Below are positions 1 to 12,797 of a stretch of 64,000 bases of DNA, piece by piece. The translations under genes were made by a program, and so were the position numbers. The stretch is from Naganishia liquefaciens. Taxonomy: Eukaryota; Basidiomycota; Tremellomycetes; Filobasidiales; Filobasidiaceae. Each line of letters opens with the position of its first letter. Within the stretch, counting starts at the first letter, position 1. The notes beneath the pieces were generated by a model. That model worked only from the letters and a program-made list of their open reading frames with translations. It was not told where the DNA came from and ran no database searches. The DNA lies in contig BLZA01000021.1 in assembly GCA_013423385.1 (NCBI GenBank), positions 434,001-498,000 of the forward strand, in the 5' to 3' direction.

Positions 1-3000
1 TTGTGTATGATAGTCAGTCATCCAACCCGAATCCGCCACAACCTCATTGAAACATACCTTCTTCTGCTCAACGAGTTGCATATCGAAGGTTCGCAATTTG
101 AGAAGAACGGAATCGAAGAAATTGTTGATTTTTCCAGACACGATGTCGTATTCGGCGTTCTTGAGAATGACTCGAGTCTCGAGCCTCGTTTGCAAGTTGA
201 GGGATGGTCGAACGATGTCGTAGACCATGGCCTCCTCGTTATGGATTCTGATTGCAACGTTATTAATAGCAAAATAGCGGATTTGATCTCGATAAACATC
301 GTGAGGACAGCTGAAGCCGCCTCGAATACTCGGCGGATAGAAAGCATGCTCGAGATATTTCGCCCACGAAAATTTCCATGTTTCCTCTTTCACGATTGCT
401 GTAGGTGAGGCCTCTTTGCAAACTTTGCAATAGCTCCACGTAATCACATTGTGCTCATTTCCAGGTGAGGGACAAGGAAATTGATCCACTGCTATTTGTA
501 GACGCGTGTTTCCGTGAACCAGTACCTGGAAGTGATGTAAACGGATCCGTGCGCAGGCTTTGTTTGCGCAAGGCTGAGACGCTGCCGTAGACAGTCGCTC
601 GAGATATTGCCCGAGAGCACAATCATCTTCGGCGTAGAAGTTATGCGTAACCAGCTCGGGTCCAGTGCACGGCTTATCAGATCCCTCGCAGACCGTTGCA
701 TGAATGTAAGTCAAACCCTGGAATGCTTGAGGACGAAGGTCGTGGGGGTTATTTTTGCGATACCAAGCCCATATTTTCAACTGCTCCCCGTGTCGGAATG
801 AGATTTGGGCGATTTCGCTATCCAACCTAATCTCACTGGGCGGGATCAAAGGGGACTCTGACAGCGCCTTTTTCTCAGGGTCGTCATGAGAGAGTTCCAA
901 ACTAGACGCTGCCGTCTTCGCGGTAGGCGTAATCGCTGCTGCCATTTGGTCTTCCATCATGGAATGCGTATCTTGCTCCTCCATTGGCGTCTTGCTGTTA
1001 TTATTACCAAGACTTTCCTCCAACAAGATCTGTGCGGCCTCTTTTTCGTCGCGCTCGTGAAGCAGGGAACGCAGCTTTTGGTCAAGGTTTCCCATCTTGG
1101 CAAGTGGCGCTGGAGGCGGGTAATGTACGGATGTAGAGGTAGACAGCGCTGTGCTCAAGTACGGAGCCAGGCTAGCTTCAATTTCCGCTGTCTGCTTTTC
1201 CGCCGAGTCGAACTGTTCTTGCCGCTGTTTCCCTGTGTTCGAAGAACGGCCGAGTGTAGAAATCGCTGAATCGTTGAGATCATTGGAACGCCGCCGTTCG
1301 TCACGAGGATCAGCGTCCGGCGGTGAGATGTTCTGCTCGTCATAGTAGAGGGCCATCTCCATCTTGAGATTCATTACGACGAGTACCATGAAGTCGGCAA
1401 TTTCCTTTACTTTGGCGAGGGTGTACACGTCGGCGCCGCGGACGATCAAGCTGCACCCAAACTCCTCGTGACAACCCTCGAAGCGCATATAGGTTTTGCG
1501 ATAGCCGGGAATCATGGGGTGTTCGAAAGTTTGTAACTTGAGCTCTGCGCAACGGCCAAGTTTGGGCTCCATCGCCAAACGATCCATAGACGCGATGATA
1601 TCAGCCTGTGTGCACCGAGCTACCTGTTGAATAGCAGACGGCTTTACGCCTCGAGCAACGGCGATCTTGGCCTCGAGCAAGAAGTCCAAAGCCAACCTTG
1701 AGACTGTCTTTTCGACCAGAACCACGTGCGGGCGTAAATCGGCAACCCGTTTGGTGAGGTGTTTCAAGTAGTTCTTTTCCTGTGCCATCAAGGGCTCCAG
1801 CGAGATCAGTTGATTATCGACCCTGTGATAATCCAACGGGAATGTCAGAATCATGATTCTGGGACTGATCATGTGTCGCGGCATCTGCTTGTGGGCCACG
1901 TTCTGAGTGATGACCATGCCGTCTACGTATTCTGATTGCCGAATCAATCCTCCGGGAATCTTCTTGATCTTGACGTATGTTCGCGCATCGAGACTGTCTC
2001 CATTTCGGACATTCGGGGAAATACTGGCACACACTTTGAGAAGCAGGCCTTCCAAGACAGTTCCCCACTCTTCAGGCCTTAGAAGGTTTTTACTCAGAAT
2101 GGCCTGCTTCAGCATCTTTCGAAAGTGTCTCAAGGATGATCCCTGTAGCGTGTCACTAGACGGCCTACGATAGATGTTCGAACTGAGATTACTTGACTCT
2201 CTATAAGTAGATGAGCGACTTACATGAAGGTGTCGACTCTGGAACGCCACACACCGTTCGGCCCGTTTGCTTCACTGAGCAAAGAGCTTGAGAGTCCAGA
2301 CGTGGACATCCTCGATGACAGTCTTGATCGAAGCAAACCCGGCGGAATGCTTGTCTTTGGCTCCCTCCGATGATCTATCACCGGCGATAGAAGGCTACTA
2401 ATGTCTCCCGTTCGGTCGGAAACCTCCCCATCTACGGATGGGAAAGCAACGTACGATCGTTCGTTTCCACATGACTGTGTTTCTTGCTGATTCGGCAAGG
2501 TAACGACTCCACGTTGTCCGGGAGACCTAATACCAGTGATATCGGGCGCGTTGCTTAGTATCGCACTCGCCAACTCTGCCTTGGTTTTTTCTGGTGAGTA
2601 TGGTGCGGCATGATTGTCGGGATCATTAGCCGTTTGACCTGAACTATTCACGACATCGATGTCTTCCTCTTGGATCGCACGCCGGAATGGCGCCCCGTCT
2701 CCAGGCGGTCGGCTTGTTGCGCGCGGTGACATCTGCTGTAACAAAGGATGTGTTACATGCTTGTGCTGTTCCCCAACTGGCTTCCTGCTAAAATCCCTGC
2801 CTCTCATGTCGGGAGTCGTCGGAATGGATCCCGTGAATTGCGAAGGAGCATTGTCTCTGTTCACCGCCTCATCATCGCTTAATTTTTGAGAAGAGTCGGA
2901 CCGCCTTCGCTGGTGTTGCTGTACATGCTGCTCCGAGATCGCAGCAAGCTCCGTATGCGGTCGAGCGAACGAAAATAATTGCGAAGCTGCAAAAGGCGAT

Positions 3001-4494
3001 TGCGCCGTGCGAGGGGATTCAGCGGTGTCTCTCAGAAACGGATTTGCTGATGGAGGCATGGAAGAAGTCCCGGCCGAGGCCACGCTTCGAACATCATCGT
3101 CGTCATCGTACTCGTCCATGATCGCCAGACACAAGTTGCAAACTCGTACCATACCATCGTGACCAAAGCGATGCCCTGAAGCGGAAACGCATTTAGCCGA
3201 TCTGTCGGGGTTATCCAGGCTGAGACGTACCTCTTATGATGTTCGGCGCACATCGCGAACAAAAGATCTGACCGCAGATGCGACAGTGATGTTTCCGTCT
3301 CCAGGTCGTGAAAACGGATTTGCAATCATAACATTCCTTGCAATTCTCGTCCGCCATCCAATAAGTCTTGCTCAACCCTTCTCCCCTCAATCTCCTGATG
3401 ATCTTGGTCACGCTCGGATTTGTGCTGCTTTGCCTTCTGTCGTTATCGCGTGATGACATTCCCGAGATTATTCCTCCTGCCGCAGCATTATACGTATGTG
3501 AATTAAGGGGTATGTCGACCGTGCGTATACTGCGGACATCGTCTGCAATGGAGAAGCCAGGGACCGCAGAATACTCCCATTGTTCACCGACAGAGTTCAT
3601 GCCGGACAGAGAGGTTGAGCTCGGTGACAGTGACAGCATTGATCCCGTCAACGAGGGCTTGCGCAGGCGATTAATGGAGGACACGGACGGATTCTTGCGG
3701 TGATAAGAGCTGGACAGATCGTGACTTCCAATGCGACGAGCCGAGGTGATTCCAGGAATCGGATATCCTTCAGAGGTACTTCGACCGCCAGCTGACGAGG
3801 GGTTGTAGACCTGATGCGCGATTGCGTAGTCACGGCTTCGTATCACGGGTGTCGTCGAAACTAGCGGAGGAGCAGGTTCTGGAGCTCTAGAGCTGATCTC
3901 TCTCGCAAGAGGAGGTCGATTGGTATCGGAATCTCTTGTCTGTATGCTGTGTGGACGAGAAGAAGATTCCGCTCTACCAGGACCGAGTATACCGGGACCT
4001 GTTCCCCCATGCGGATGAGCTAAACCTGCTTCTTGCAATCCTAGTCCCAACAGGCCATGCGAGTCAGTATGGCTTGAGCTGAAGAAGGATTTGTTCGTGG
4101 GCGAAGTTGGATTCGACATTGCGTTCCTGGACGAGCTCGCCTTCTGCCCTACGGAGTTGCTGATACGAGACGAGCTGAGTGGTGCAGCGATGGGTCCAGC
4201 CAACGGTCTTGAACCATTCCTACCTTGATCAGCAGTGGCAGAGCGGCCAGATGGCGGAGATGTCGGCTCAGGTCCGACATCTTCAGGCCCTGTACGCTCT
4301 GAGAAGGGAGTGTCGTGAATGCCCTCCCACTCATGGTTTCTCGCTGCCGAGACTGGAGTCGCTGGCGTGAATCGTGAACGGACTTTGTTGAACAAGCTCG
4401 AGATAACTTGATTTACCTGTCCCTTCTCCTCCTCGTCAGGAAATGCAGCAGGGAAACTGGTCAAGCGGTCGATGGAAGCATCTATGTGCGACAT
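1..4494 (-). CDS. FAB1: FAB1 phosphatidylinositol-3-phosphate 5-kinase (3' end outside window)
   Basis: Large lipid kinase that makes PI(3,5)P2 on vacuole and endosome membranes. Exons on the minus strand are 4494-3231, 3175-2224 and 2182 to beyond the left edge; the two introns (3176-3230, 2183-2223) are GT-AG and keep phase. The ATG at 4494 opens a Ser/Pro-rich region. A FYVE zinc finger follows at about residues 380-450 (CKECYDC, RRKHHCRICG, CSRCAPN, and RVCNLC after the intron), which binds PI3P. A second disordered stretch leads to the Cpn60/TCP1-like domain (EEWGTVLEGLLLKV, GCSLIVRGAD) and then the Cys/His-containing region typical of Fab1 (VLVHGNTRLQIAVDQFP). The C-terminal kinase domain must lie to the left of the window. 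The domain order is diagnostic. The gene is divergent from CFD1. Confidence 0.95.
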
Positions 4495-4975
4495 GATGTA
4501 TGCAAGGCCAGCCTTGACGCGGTCTCCTCCAGGCTACTCTGAGTCCGTTCTATTGGTGGAGTTGTCGAAATTGGCCGACTATGCGCAGGACCGCACATGC
4601 TCCTTCATGTCCCGTAGTCAGAAGGGAGCTGGTTCGATAGTGGAGTAGGGAGGACCCGAGCCAGCGACTCTTTCGAATGATGGCTATCAACCCTGCATTT
4701 TATCGAGCTCATCCAGAATGAAGCACGGTTGATGATGGATGGCATGATGAATGCGGGAAAGCGTGTGGAGGCCGCTCGATCGTTTCCCCGACGCGTGCAT
4801 TTGGTCGTTGAGAGGGGTCAGACTGACAACTGACCTTGGTTGGTAAGCTACATTTATTTCCAGAAGGCGGTAGAGAGCCGCCAGCAGACCATCACCTGCT
4901 ATTCCACATTGGAACGCCCTCGATAGGTGTAACAAATCTTCGGTCGGGGTCCCAGCAAAAGACAAAATTTCCACT
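4495..4975. promoter_or_regulatory. Shared upstream region of FAB1 and CFD1
   Basis: This 481-bp stretch separates the divergent start codons of FAB1 and CFD1 and must hold both promoters. I see no convincing TATA box or repeat in it. Open frames here have no coding look. Confidence 0.5.
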
Positions 4976-6233
4976 ATGGCGGCTATAGAAACGCCCGTTT
5001 CGCGGCGTTTGGCCAGCGTCAAGAACATCATCATCGTCGTGTCCGGCAAGGGTGAGAGACATGGATCTGGCAGATCAGAGCATTCTTGATGAAATCTGAC
5101 TAAGACCTTATCATTCGTTTCAGGTGGGGTCGGTAAAAGTTCTTCAACGGTTCAATTGGCGTTGTCCCTGCTCAATACGTCGCCGACAACTCGAGTCGGT
5201 CTTCTCGATCTCGACCTTACGGGACCCTCATTGCCACGAATGCTCGGACTCGATGGTCAATCAGTTCATCAATCATCGAACGGATGGGTACCCGTTTACG
5301 CGGATCGGGAGCGGAGACTGGGTTGCATGAGCATTGGCTTCCTGTTGAAAGACAGGGGGGACAGCGTGGTCTGGCGAGGACCGAAGAAAGATGGGATGAT
5401 TCGTCAATTCTTGGCAGAGGTTCGTTGGGGAGACCTTGACTACCTCGTGATCGATACGCCTCCAGGTAAGTTGTCTCTAGCACACCCTTTGCTTCGACTT
5501 GAGACCATCTGGGTTGCCATCAGGTACATCGGACGAGCACATCTCTCTCTTGACACACCTACATCCTCTGTTCCTGCCAAATCCAAACCGTCCACCACCG
5601 ACATTCTGTCCAACACCGACTTGCGTTCTGATAACAACGCCACAAACGACGGCGCTCAATGATACCCTAAAGTCGCTCTCCTTTACCCGAAAACTCTCCC
5701 TGCCTGTTCTCGGACTGGTCGAAAATATGGCAGGCTACGTCTGCCCGTGTTGCGGCGAGATTAGTGATATCTTCTCCAAAGGTGGAGGGCAGGAGATGGC
5801 GCAAAAGGAGGGCATAGCATGGCTAGGACGCGTTCCCATCGATACCAAGTTGGTGAAATTGTTGGATGACGTTGTCAAGGGAGCTGTGGAGAACGTGTCA
5901 CCGGCCCAGGACGGCGAGAGCGTCTACGTCGCAACGCGTGAAGAAGATGTGAATGTCGAGACATCGACGACAACGGATCAGTCGACTGTTACAAGCGAAG
6001 ATTTCCGCAAACTTGATGTCTCGGAGACACCAACAGCAGGTTACAACAAACAAGATGGAAGCCGAACTCAGCAAGTCAAGCGCATGGGACAAACCCCATT
6101 CCCGCTTCTGGATCTCTATCTGGAAACAACGTCGTCGCAAGTGTGGAAGGAAATAACAGATGGAGTTCTGCGGAACATCAAGGAGCGAGGAGAGAAAATG
6201 GTGCAATCCCGCGTGACTTCTGATCAACAGTAA
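4976..6233 (+). CDS. CFD1: Cytosolic Fe-S cluster assembly ATPase Cfd1 (NUBP2/Mrp family)
   Basis: Scaffold P-loop NTPase of cytosolic iron-sulfur protein assembly, acting with Nbp35. Exons 4976-5051, 5124-5465 and 5524-6233 give 375 aa. The first intron falls inside the P-loop, which reads GKGGVGKSS once spliced. Other family marks are [15 protein letters not shown], the switch region [12 protein letters not shown], and the Cys pair VCPCCGEI that holds the bridging cluster. The N-terminal four-cysteine motif of Nbp35 is absent, so Cfd1 fits better than Nbp35. The C-terminal part (about residues 290-340) carries an acidic, Ser/Thr-rich insertion before the final helix, making the protein longer than the usual size of around 300 aa. 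It converges on eIF3k. Confidence 0.93.
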
Positions 6234-6589
6234 TCAAGCAGACGCAAAGTTGTTGCATTTTCTGGGCATAAATTTGAAACAGGCAGAGTCGCGGAGCATG
6301 ACTGCCTTCGGCCTCGCCCAGAAACCTCTCGATACGACGCACGACCGATATCTCACGAAAGCGTCGATACTCTTTCGCTCAACGACAAGGTGAACACGCA
6401 GCACCTGAGTTGGCTTCTCCTGTGCGCGATGTCCCGATAGATGGAGCCAGCTCTGCTGGCCTGCTTCAAGGCAGAGGGCCAGGTTCCATGCTGTTGCAGT
6501 TGTTTCATCAAATAATGCATACAGAGCTGATGTCCACCTGTGGTGGGTTGTACTGCATCTTGCAAGCCGCACCCTCATCTCCGCTTCGT
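6234..6589. other. Convergent 3' intergenic region CFD1 / eIF3k
   Basis: A 356-bp gap between two converging stop codons. No gene, repeat or RNA is visible; it presumably holds both 3' UTRs and polyadenylation sites. Confidence 0.5.
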
Positions 6590-7657
6590 CTAGACAGCGG
6601 CAGCACCAATGATCTTGCTCAATTCTAGTAATGATAGAATAAGCTGTGCCATGACAAAAGATGGGAGGTAAAACTCACGCTTGAGCTCCACGTGTTCCTT
6701 GATAACACTCGGCTTGACATCGTTATCGCCGTTTCCATCAATTGTGACGTTGTCGCCCGAAACCTTCCATCCGTTGACACCTTCAACAAACGCCTTGGTT
6801 TCCTCGGCCGATGAGAAGTCTAGCCATCGCTGCAGACGCGCGACGGAAATGCTAGAGAATGACGAGGCGATAGTGCTGGCAATCAAGAGCCGGAGGTTTG
6901 ATGTTGCGTGACGGTGGTCCGGAAGGTATTGTGAGCGAATGACTGCAACGGACACGACAAGGTATCAGTTGTTGGTATCCGATGTCAATCTCGATACAGC
7001 GTATCGACGAGTGTATACGCACGCTCGGCTCCTTCACCCTGTTCCTGCTTCCAACACTGCCAGAAGTCCCTGAACCGGCATTCCCTCAAAAGACTCCAGC
7101 ACTTCTGCAAGAACGGCACAACCAGAGCCACTTCGTCCGTCGTCGACGGCATGTCGTCCTCGTCATCGTAATCATCCCGGTTTGGCTGCAGCAATGATGC
7201 GGGCGGACGATCGAGACAGAGCGTGAGGGCGAGGTTAAAATCTTGAGAGTCGATTGTTGGCGCTGATGTTAGGGCGAGGAGGAGGATGTCGATGACGACT
7301 CGCTGGTTGATCATATTAAGGTTGAATTGATGCCTGAAGCGACCAGCGATATTGAGTGATCTGACGAGCTCTGAAAAATGAGGACTTACAGCTTCAGAAT
7401 CGCCAGGTTAGCGAAAAGGTCATGCTGTCCATTTTCAATCTGCGTCTGCAAGTAGTCTTCCAAGAATCCAACATTTGACGGGTTGTATCGGTCTATAACA
7501 GGAAAGGGCGGCGTGTTTAGCTTTCAGGCCTACAAGACTGCAAACGAAGCAGCTTACCGACACCCAAGATCAATGCGTTGATGTCTTCCGGTCGGAAACT
7601 AGGACTGTGCCATTCCTTGGCGTTTTTCGGAGGCGCAACAGAGGTAGCACTGGGCAT
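6590..7657 (-). CDS. EIF3K: Translation initiation factor eIF3 subunit K
   Basis: Non-core subunit of eIF3 that partners eIF3l on the 40S ribosome. Minus-strand exons are 7657-7558, 7492-7390, 7333-7023, 6942-6679 and 6624-6590, giving 270 aa with consistent phases. The N-terminal HEAT-like region shows the family signature RYNPSNVGFLEDYLQTQ followed by DLFANLAILKL. The winged-helix end is RLQRWLDFSSAEE...LSKIIGAAAV. The last intron (6625-6678) is 54 nt and has no in-frame stop, so its retention would add 18 residues without a frameshift. The start is the only ATG ahead of the conserved block. It is divergent from ALE1. Confidence 0.9.
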
Positions 7658-7991
7658 TTTGGAGTATCTTTGAGATGGATGTACCGGTATGTATGACGGC
7701 TCATTAGGTTAACGCTGCAACCTTCAAGACAAGCACACCTCGATCAGCTATTCGGACTGGGAAAACGCAGGTTGATCGACGGCGATTCAATGACGTGTAA
7801 ATTTCCGGTGTTTCAGATCTATTCGGCTCGATTCGTCAATATGCCGGTCCTCATTCTGATTTCGCGGTTCCGTGCTCTGTGTGGACGCCCCTATCATCGT
7901 CTCATGGATCGGACTTCACGGTAAAACTCTCTCATACACCTCATCTCCTGCTTGACTACCGCTTCCGCTGTACCTGCACGGCAACAGAAGG
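7658..7991. promoter_or_regulatory. Shared upstream region of eIF3k and ALE1
   Basis: A 334-bp divergent promoter region. No obvious motif or repeat stands out by eye. Confidence 0.45.
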
Positions 7992-10086
7992 ATGCTGGAT
8001 AGACCGTTCGAATACCTCTCTGGAATAGTCGGTGCTCCACCAGATCATCTAAAGGTGAGGTTGTTTCGCTGAGATATATTAGACTTCACTGAAATCTGTC
8101 AACGTTATAGCTTATCTTCACTCTCTTGGTTTCTTACCCTCTCGGACATGTATACATACGGCTTCCGCCTCCGAAACCAGCATACAAGGACATTTTTTCC
8201 ATTCTGACGTCATGCTTCTTCCTTCTGGCGCTCTTCAAGATGTACTGGGGATTCATTCAACTACTCGCGGACAGCGTTGTGGTGTGGCTGATAGTGAAAA
8301 GCGGACTGGGTGTCGGCAAGGACGGCAGAGGACAGGGCTGGATGCCATGGATCGTCTTTGGGTGAGTAGGGTTTTGGCAGAATAGAGTGGCCTCTCGATC
8401 GCAAGAGCTGAGAAAGACTTTTCATTCAGTATCATCATGGGGCATCTGACGATAAAGTAAGAGGTTCGGGACCCTTGACCACGGTGTCATTTACCAATAC
8501 TCGGTCCTCCATAGTCATGTGTATCGAGCCCTAGTAGCCATCCCTCCGTCAGTTATCGAAATCACCGGCTCCCAAATGGTTTTGGCGATGAAGTTGATCA
8601 CGTTTGCCTGGAACGTCGAAGATGGCAAACATTCCCGCGAAGTGTGTGCAATGCCATCCAGTGTTCGGCTGACTACTGACCCATCACCTTGATCCTCTGT
8701 TAGGAATTGGACCAGGCACAAGATGGCACTCGAGTAGACAAGATCCCGAGCTTGACCAGGTTCCTGGGCTTCTGGTAGGTTTTCTCTGTAAAACATTTTA
8801 TCGCCATTGACATGTATCATCTTCCGACATAGCTTCTACTACCCATCCATCATGGCAGGTCCGCCGAGCGACTTTGCGACTTACAACGCTCTAGTCGAAG
8901 GCACTTTATTCACCTCGCCACCCGCCAGCAATGCCAGCTCCGCGCTGGCTGCGTCTGAGCACAAATCTGCGGCAAAGGAGCGCAGAAGTTCCAGAATACC
9001 CGCTTTCAGAAAGACCGTAGCATATCAGAAACTCGCCTTGGGCTTGATGTTTTTGGCTATCTACGCTCTCTATGGCGGCAAAGCGAGTCACGAAAGACTC
9101 CTAGATGGTCACTGGTGGTATTCGCATTCCAAACTTTGGCGTTTCGGCTTCATTCAATTGGCCGGATTCATAGCTCGGACGAAATATTACGCCGTTTGGA
9201 CGGTGGCAGAGGTGTGTTTCTTGCTAGTCCGGACCTCTCAGTGCCACTAATCACCGTTAACTGCAGGGTGCATGTATTCTCACTGGGCTTGGGTTCAACG
9301 GCTATGATGCAAAGACCGGGAAAACCCTTTGGAATAGAGTTTCGAATGTGCTCATCTGGGATATAGAAACCGCCCAAAGCTACAAAGTACTCTTTGACAG
9401 CTGGAACTGCGGAGCGAATGTGGGTGTCCGGTGTAATGCGCTGGATGCTGAGCTGACACGCCTATTGAAACTCAGGCCTGGCTTAGGGATACCATTTACA
9501 AGCGCGTTACGCCTCCGGGCAAAAAGCCTGGTTTCAAAAGCACTCTCACGACCTTCTTGACTTCTGCTTTCTGGGTAAGTGCCTGGACATGGCGTCACCG
9601 AATGCACACTGAATGCTACATCTGCTCCCAGCACGGGGTTGCACCCGGCTACTACTGTGAGTCTCCTCTGTATGGTACACTGCCAAGATCACATGATTAA
9701 TGTTTTTTGTTCCCGTATCAGTTGCATTTGTTACGGCTGGGTTCTGCACATCGCTAGGGCGACCGTTCCGGCACCTCATTAGGCCATTCTTCCTACCTCA
9801 ACCGCCACAGAAAACATCGCCTCTCAAGACCTTCTACGACGTCTTGGGCTGGTTCTTCGTGCAGTCCACACTGAACTATCTCGTATTACCTTTCTTCTTA
9901 CTCGATCTGAAGTCCGCGCTCACGGGTTGGCACCGTATGGGTTGGTATGGACATATTCTGATTTTTGGCGCTTATGGCGTGCTTCAGCTAGGCGGTCGAG
10001 CCTGGTTGGTCAAACTCAACAAGAGGATGGGAAGGGTGCCACCCAAGAAAACCATCCCTCAGGAAGCCAGGAAGAAGGAATTTTAG
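7992..10086 (+). CDS. ALE1: Lysophospholipid acyltransferase, MBOAT family (Ale1/LPLAT)
   Basis: ER membrane acyltransferase that re-acylates lysophospholipids in the Lands cycle. Ten exons: 7992-8054, 8111-8361, 8430-8456, 8515-8641, 8704-8774, 8833-9211, 9267-9419, 9476-9574, 9632-9656, 9722-10086, giving 519 aa. Two exons are only 25 and 27 nt. Family blocks are EITGSQMVLAMKLITFAWNV, FCFYYPSIMAGPPSDF, and the catalytic region WNCGAN...WLRDTIYKRV followed by STLTTFLTSAFWHGVAPGYY with the MBOAT histidine in WHG. Multiple hydrophobic segments are present. The C-terminus ends KKEF, a dilysine-like ER retrieval end seen in this family. The donor at 9420 was chosen over a nearby one because it restores the usual WN-x-x-x-N-x-WL spacing. 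Confidence 0.93.
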
Positions 10087-10369
10087 CATAAAAGGTATTC
10101 TAGAGGCAAGGCAGATGAGGATATCACACTTTTCACGTTGTCGCCAGCTAGCTGTTATGTAGTCAATTATGTACATCACGTTATACAGCTACAAAAGGAA
10201 CGTGAATACGTGGAGATCACGGTGGGCGACATGAGCCTTCAAAAAGCTTTGCTCAAACCTGAGCGTATTGCCATTCGGTGCATCTCGCCTGCGCTCTGCA
10301 ATTTGTCGCTGAATTCTGCAGCGTGCTCGATCCTGAGCGACGGCTGGAATCTCTTGAAGCCCTCACACC

Positions 10370-12277
10370 TCATGCAAAGTCGCTCGCCTTGACATCCTTG
10401 TACTTTGTTACGAAGGGGTGATTCATGACATCCGCCAGCGGCAGGCGTTCTTCTGGCTTGAGTTTCAGTAGCTGCGCATTAGCGCATTAGCTATACTCGT
10501 CTCACGACCGAAGTTCAATGCTAGACTGACTCTGACTATGACATCTCCAGCTTCGGGCGAAAAGTGGGAAGGCAGACGTAGATCGACGTTACATATCCGC
10601 TTGTGCGTGTCCTTCTGAGACTCAGCCTGGCATGAAACGCGAATCAGAAGCCATTTCGTATCCGGCAACTAGAGACAACGTACCTCAAATGGTGGCCCCC
10701 CATGCAAGAATTCATATGTCAGGACTCCCAACGCCCAGAGGTCCACGTAGTGACCGTGAGGTGCCCCGAGAATCATTTCGGGCGGGAGATAGTCCAACGT
10801 TCCGCAATACGTTGTCCGCCTGTCGCACAATCCAAAGTTGTGTCAGGTCGCAAGTCGGTCACAAAATTAGGAAGAACACGAACCGGCTGCTAGGTGCGTG
10901 TACACTCCATCCAAAATCAGCAATCTTGAGTTCGCCATTGAGACCTGAGCATTTGTGCGTTAGCGATGGCCCGCTTTGCTGCCCTGATGCACTCACCCAA
11001 AAGGATGTTTTCCGGCTTGATATCTCTATGTATAACGTGTTTCTTGTGCAGATAGGCCAGTGCGTCTGCCATTTGGTACGTGTACTAGGGAAGCAGTCAG
11101 CACAACGAGATCGCATAATGACAAGGAATGCTATTTCGTACCTTTGCTGTTCTCGGTTCCGAGAACCTTCCCTCTTTCTGCAAATGCTTGAAAAGTTCTC
11201 CCTTGATACTGTATTCCAGCACAAGGAATATACGTTTTGAGTCGTGGAAATAGGTGAAGAGACGAAGAATGTTGGGATGTCTGTAAACCAGTCGCATTTG
11301 CGTTAAGCCTCGATTGAAGCCCTCTTGCAATTTATCAGATACTCACCGAAGGTTCTGCTGAATTTCAATCTCTCGTCTCACTTGCTTCTCCACTTTGTCC
11401 TTCTTGATTTCCTCCTTCATCAAGCATTTGATGGCGCAGACGAAATGAGGTGGTGCTCTTGTCCGAGCGAGGTAGACCCGTCCGAACTTTCCGCGACCCA
11501 GCTTCCTGCCGATCTCGAATGACGTCAGGGAAAAGCCAGGGTTCCTTAAAAGAAGACATTTAGACGTTCAGAGCAGCATTCAGCATGTAAAGAGTGGTCT
11601 CACTTCTTGTTTATCATGGAACCGATATCTCCTTCCGGTATCTTGGTCATATCGATTCCTTCATTGACCCGGATAGCAACTCCTTCATCTCGCAGCCCTG
11701 GCAAATGCGATTTGACGGTGGCCTCTATCCTGTCGGCTCTTTGTCCATTCGTCGGGTTGGCCATGCCGCTACCCATTCCAATTGGCGTATTCTCGTCTGC
11801 CCTCCCGCCAGTCTCATACTTCCCTTCCTTTAAATTCGTCGCCAACGTTGCACTCGTACTCGGAACTTTTTTCTGCGGCCCAAGCGTCGACGTCATGATT
11901 CTCCCCGTTGATGAATGAGCCGGTCCATGCACGCCGTGGGCAGCATGAACGCCCTTGATATGTGTTCGAGCTGGTGATCCCCCACCTGAAGGGTTTCCAG
12001 CATTGCTGCTGCCCAATGGCAGTCGCTCCGCTGGCACTCCCGCCAACCGCATCATGGCCGCTTTTTGGCTCTCCGCATATGGATTCTGCTGTCTCTGTGG
12101 TATCGGGTTCATGAACTTCTTCATTTGCACAGGAGGCCGTGAATTGCTGGAGGATGACGAAGAGGCGGTCTTGGTAGGCAGTGTGCCGTTGTTGCTGGAG
12201 GAGTGGAATGGGTCGAGGTGGTTCGGCGCGGAACTCAGGGCGAGTCCCCGGAGTTGATGCGCGAGCTTCTCGGTCAT
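10370..12277 (-). CDS. IPL1: Aurora (Ipl1-type) serine/threonine kinase
   Basis: Mitotic kinase of the chromosomal passenger complex. Minus-strand exons are 12277-11604, 11544-11347, 11280-11142, 11084-10997, 10944-10884, 10819-10684, 10626-10531 and 10471-10370, giving 497 aa. A disordered Ser/Pro-rich extension of about 225 residues precedes the kinase domain. The domain has the P-loop GRGKFGRVY, lysine in CAIK, the Aurora-typical [40 protein letters not shown], the activation-loop [15 protein letters not shown] and the closing [14 protein letters not shown]. The start is the ATG at 12277; the frame stays open upstream to a TTG at 12535, but without an ATG. If an upstream exon exists the N-terminus could be longer. 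It converges on ALE1. Confidence 0.94.
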
Positions 12278-12797
12278 GGTGGGCAGAGGAAAGGCTGTGG
12301 AAGGTTCATGGACTGAAGGAAGTGCCGACGATGTAAAGCTGCCTTGCGCTACTGCTTTCCCACTGGACCTAGACGCAGCGTTGTTGGTGGCGCTGTCCCG
12401 TGCGTGCCTACCGATCGAACGCAGGCGGATAGATGTTCGCTCAACAAACAGGCGCGGATCCAAAATTGCCCCGACGGCTTGTCCGTGTCTTGAAAGCGGT
12501 CCTCGATGTCTATCTGCGCGGTACCTCTGCAGCAAGTTGCACCCCGCGGGATGCCGTGCAAATCCCGGGTCGTCTTACAGAATTCGATATCGCTATAGCC
12601 TATTTCAAGGTTGAAAGCGCTTCGAGAGACTCTTCACAGAAGCCGCAAAAAGATTCCAAAACTTGCTTGATAGGTGACAACTTGTACAATCTACATTTCC
12701 AGTTTCTTCAATACAATCGTGAATGGGTAATGAACTACAAAGGAAGCGGCTCGTCCATCTCTCTGCCATTTCACCGAACCGGCGCCCTGCCGATGGC
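12278..12797. promoter_or_regulatory. Upstream region of the Aurora kinase gene
   Basis: This 520-bp gap lies between the stop of the HAM1-like gene and the Aurora start on the same strand. The first 260 bp remain open in the Aurora frame but lack an ATG, so they are read as 5' UTR or promoter. Confidence 0.4.

Noticed and set aside
12278-12535. Extended Aurora kinase N-terminus from 12535
   Set aside because: The frame is open, but the first codon there is TTG; the first in-frame ATG is at 12277, so the shorter start was kept.
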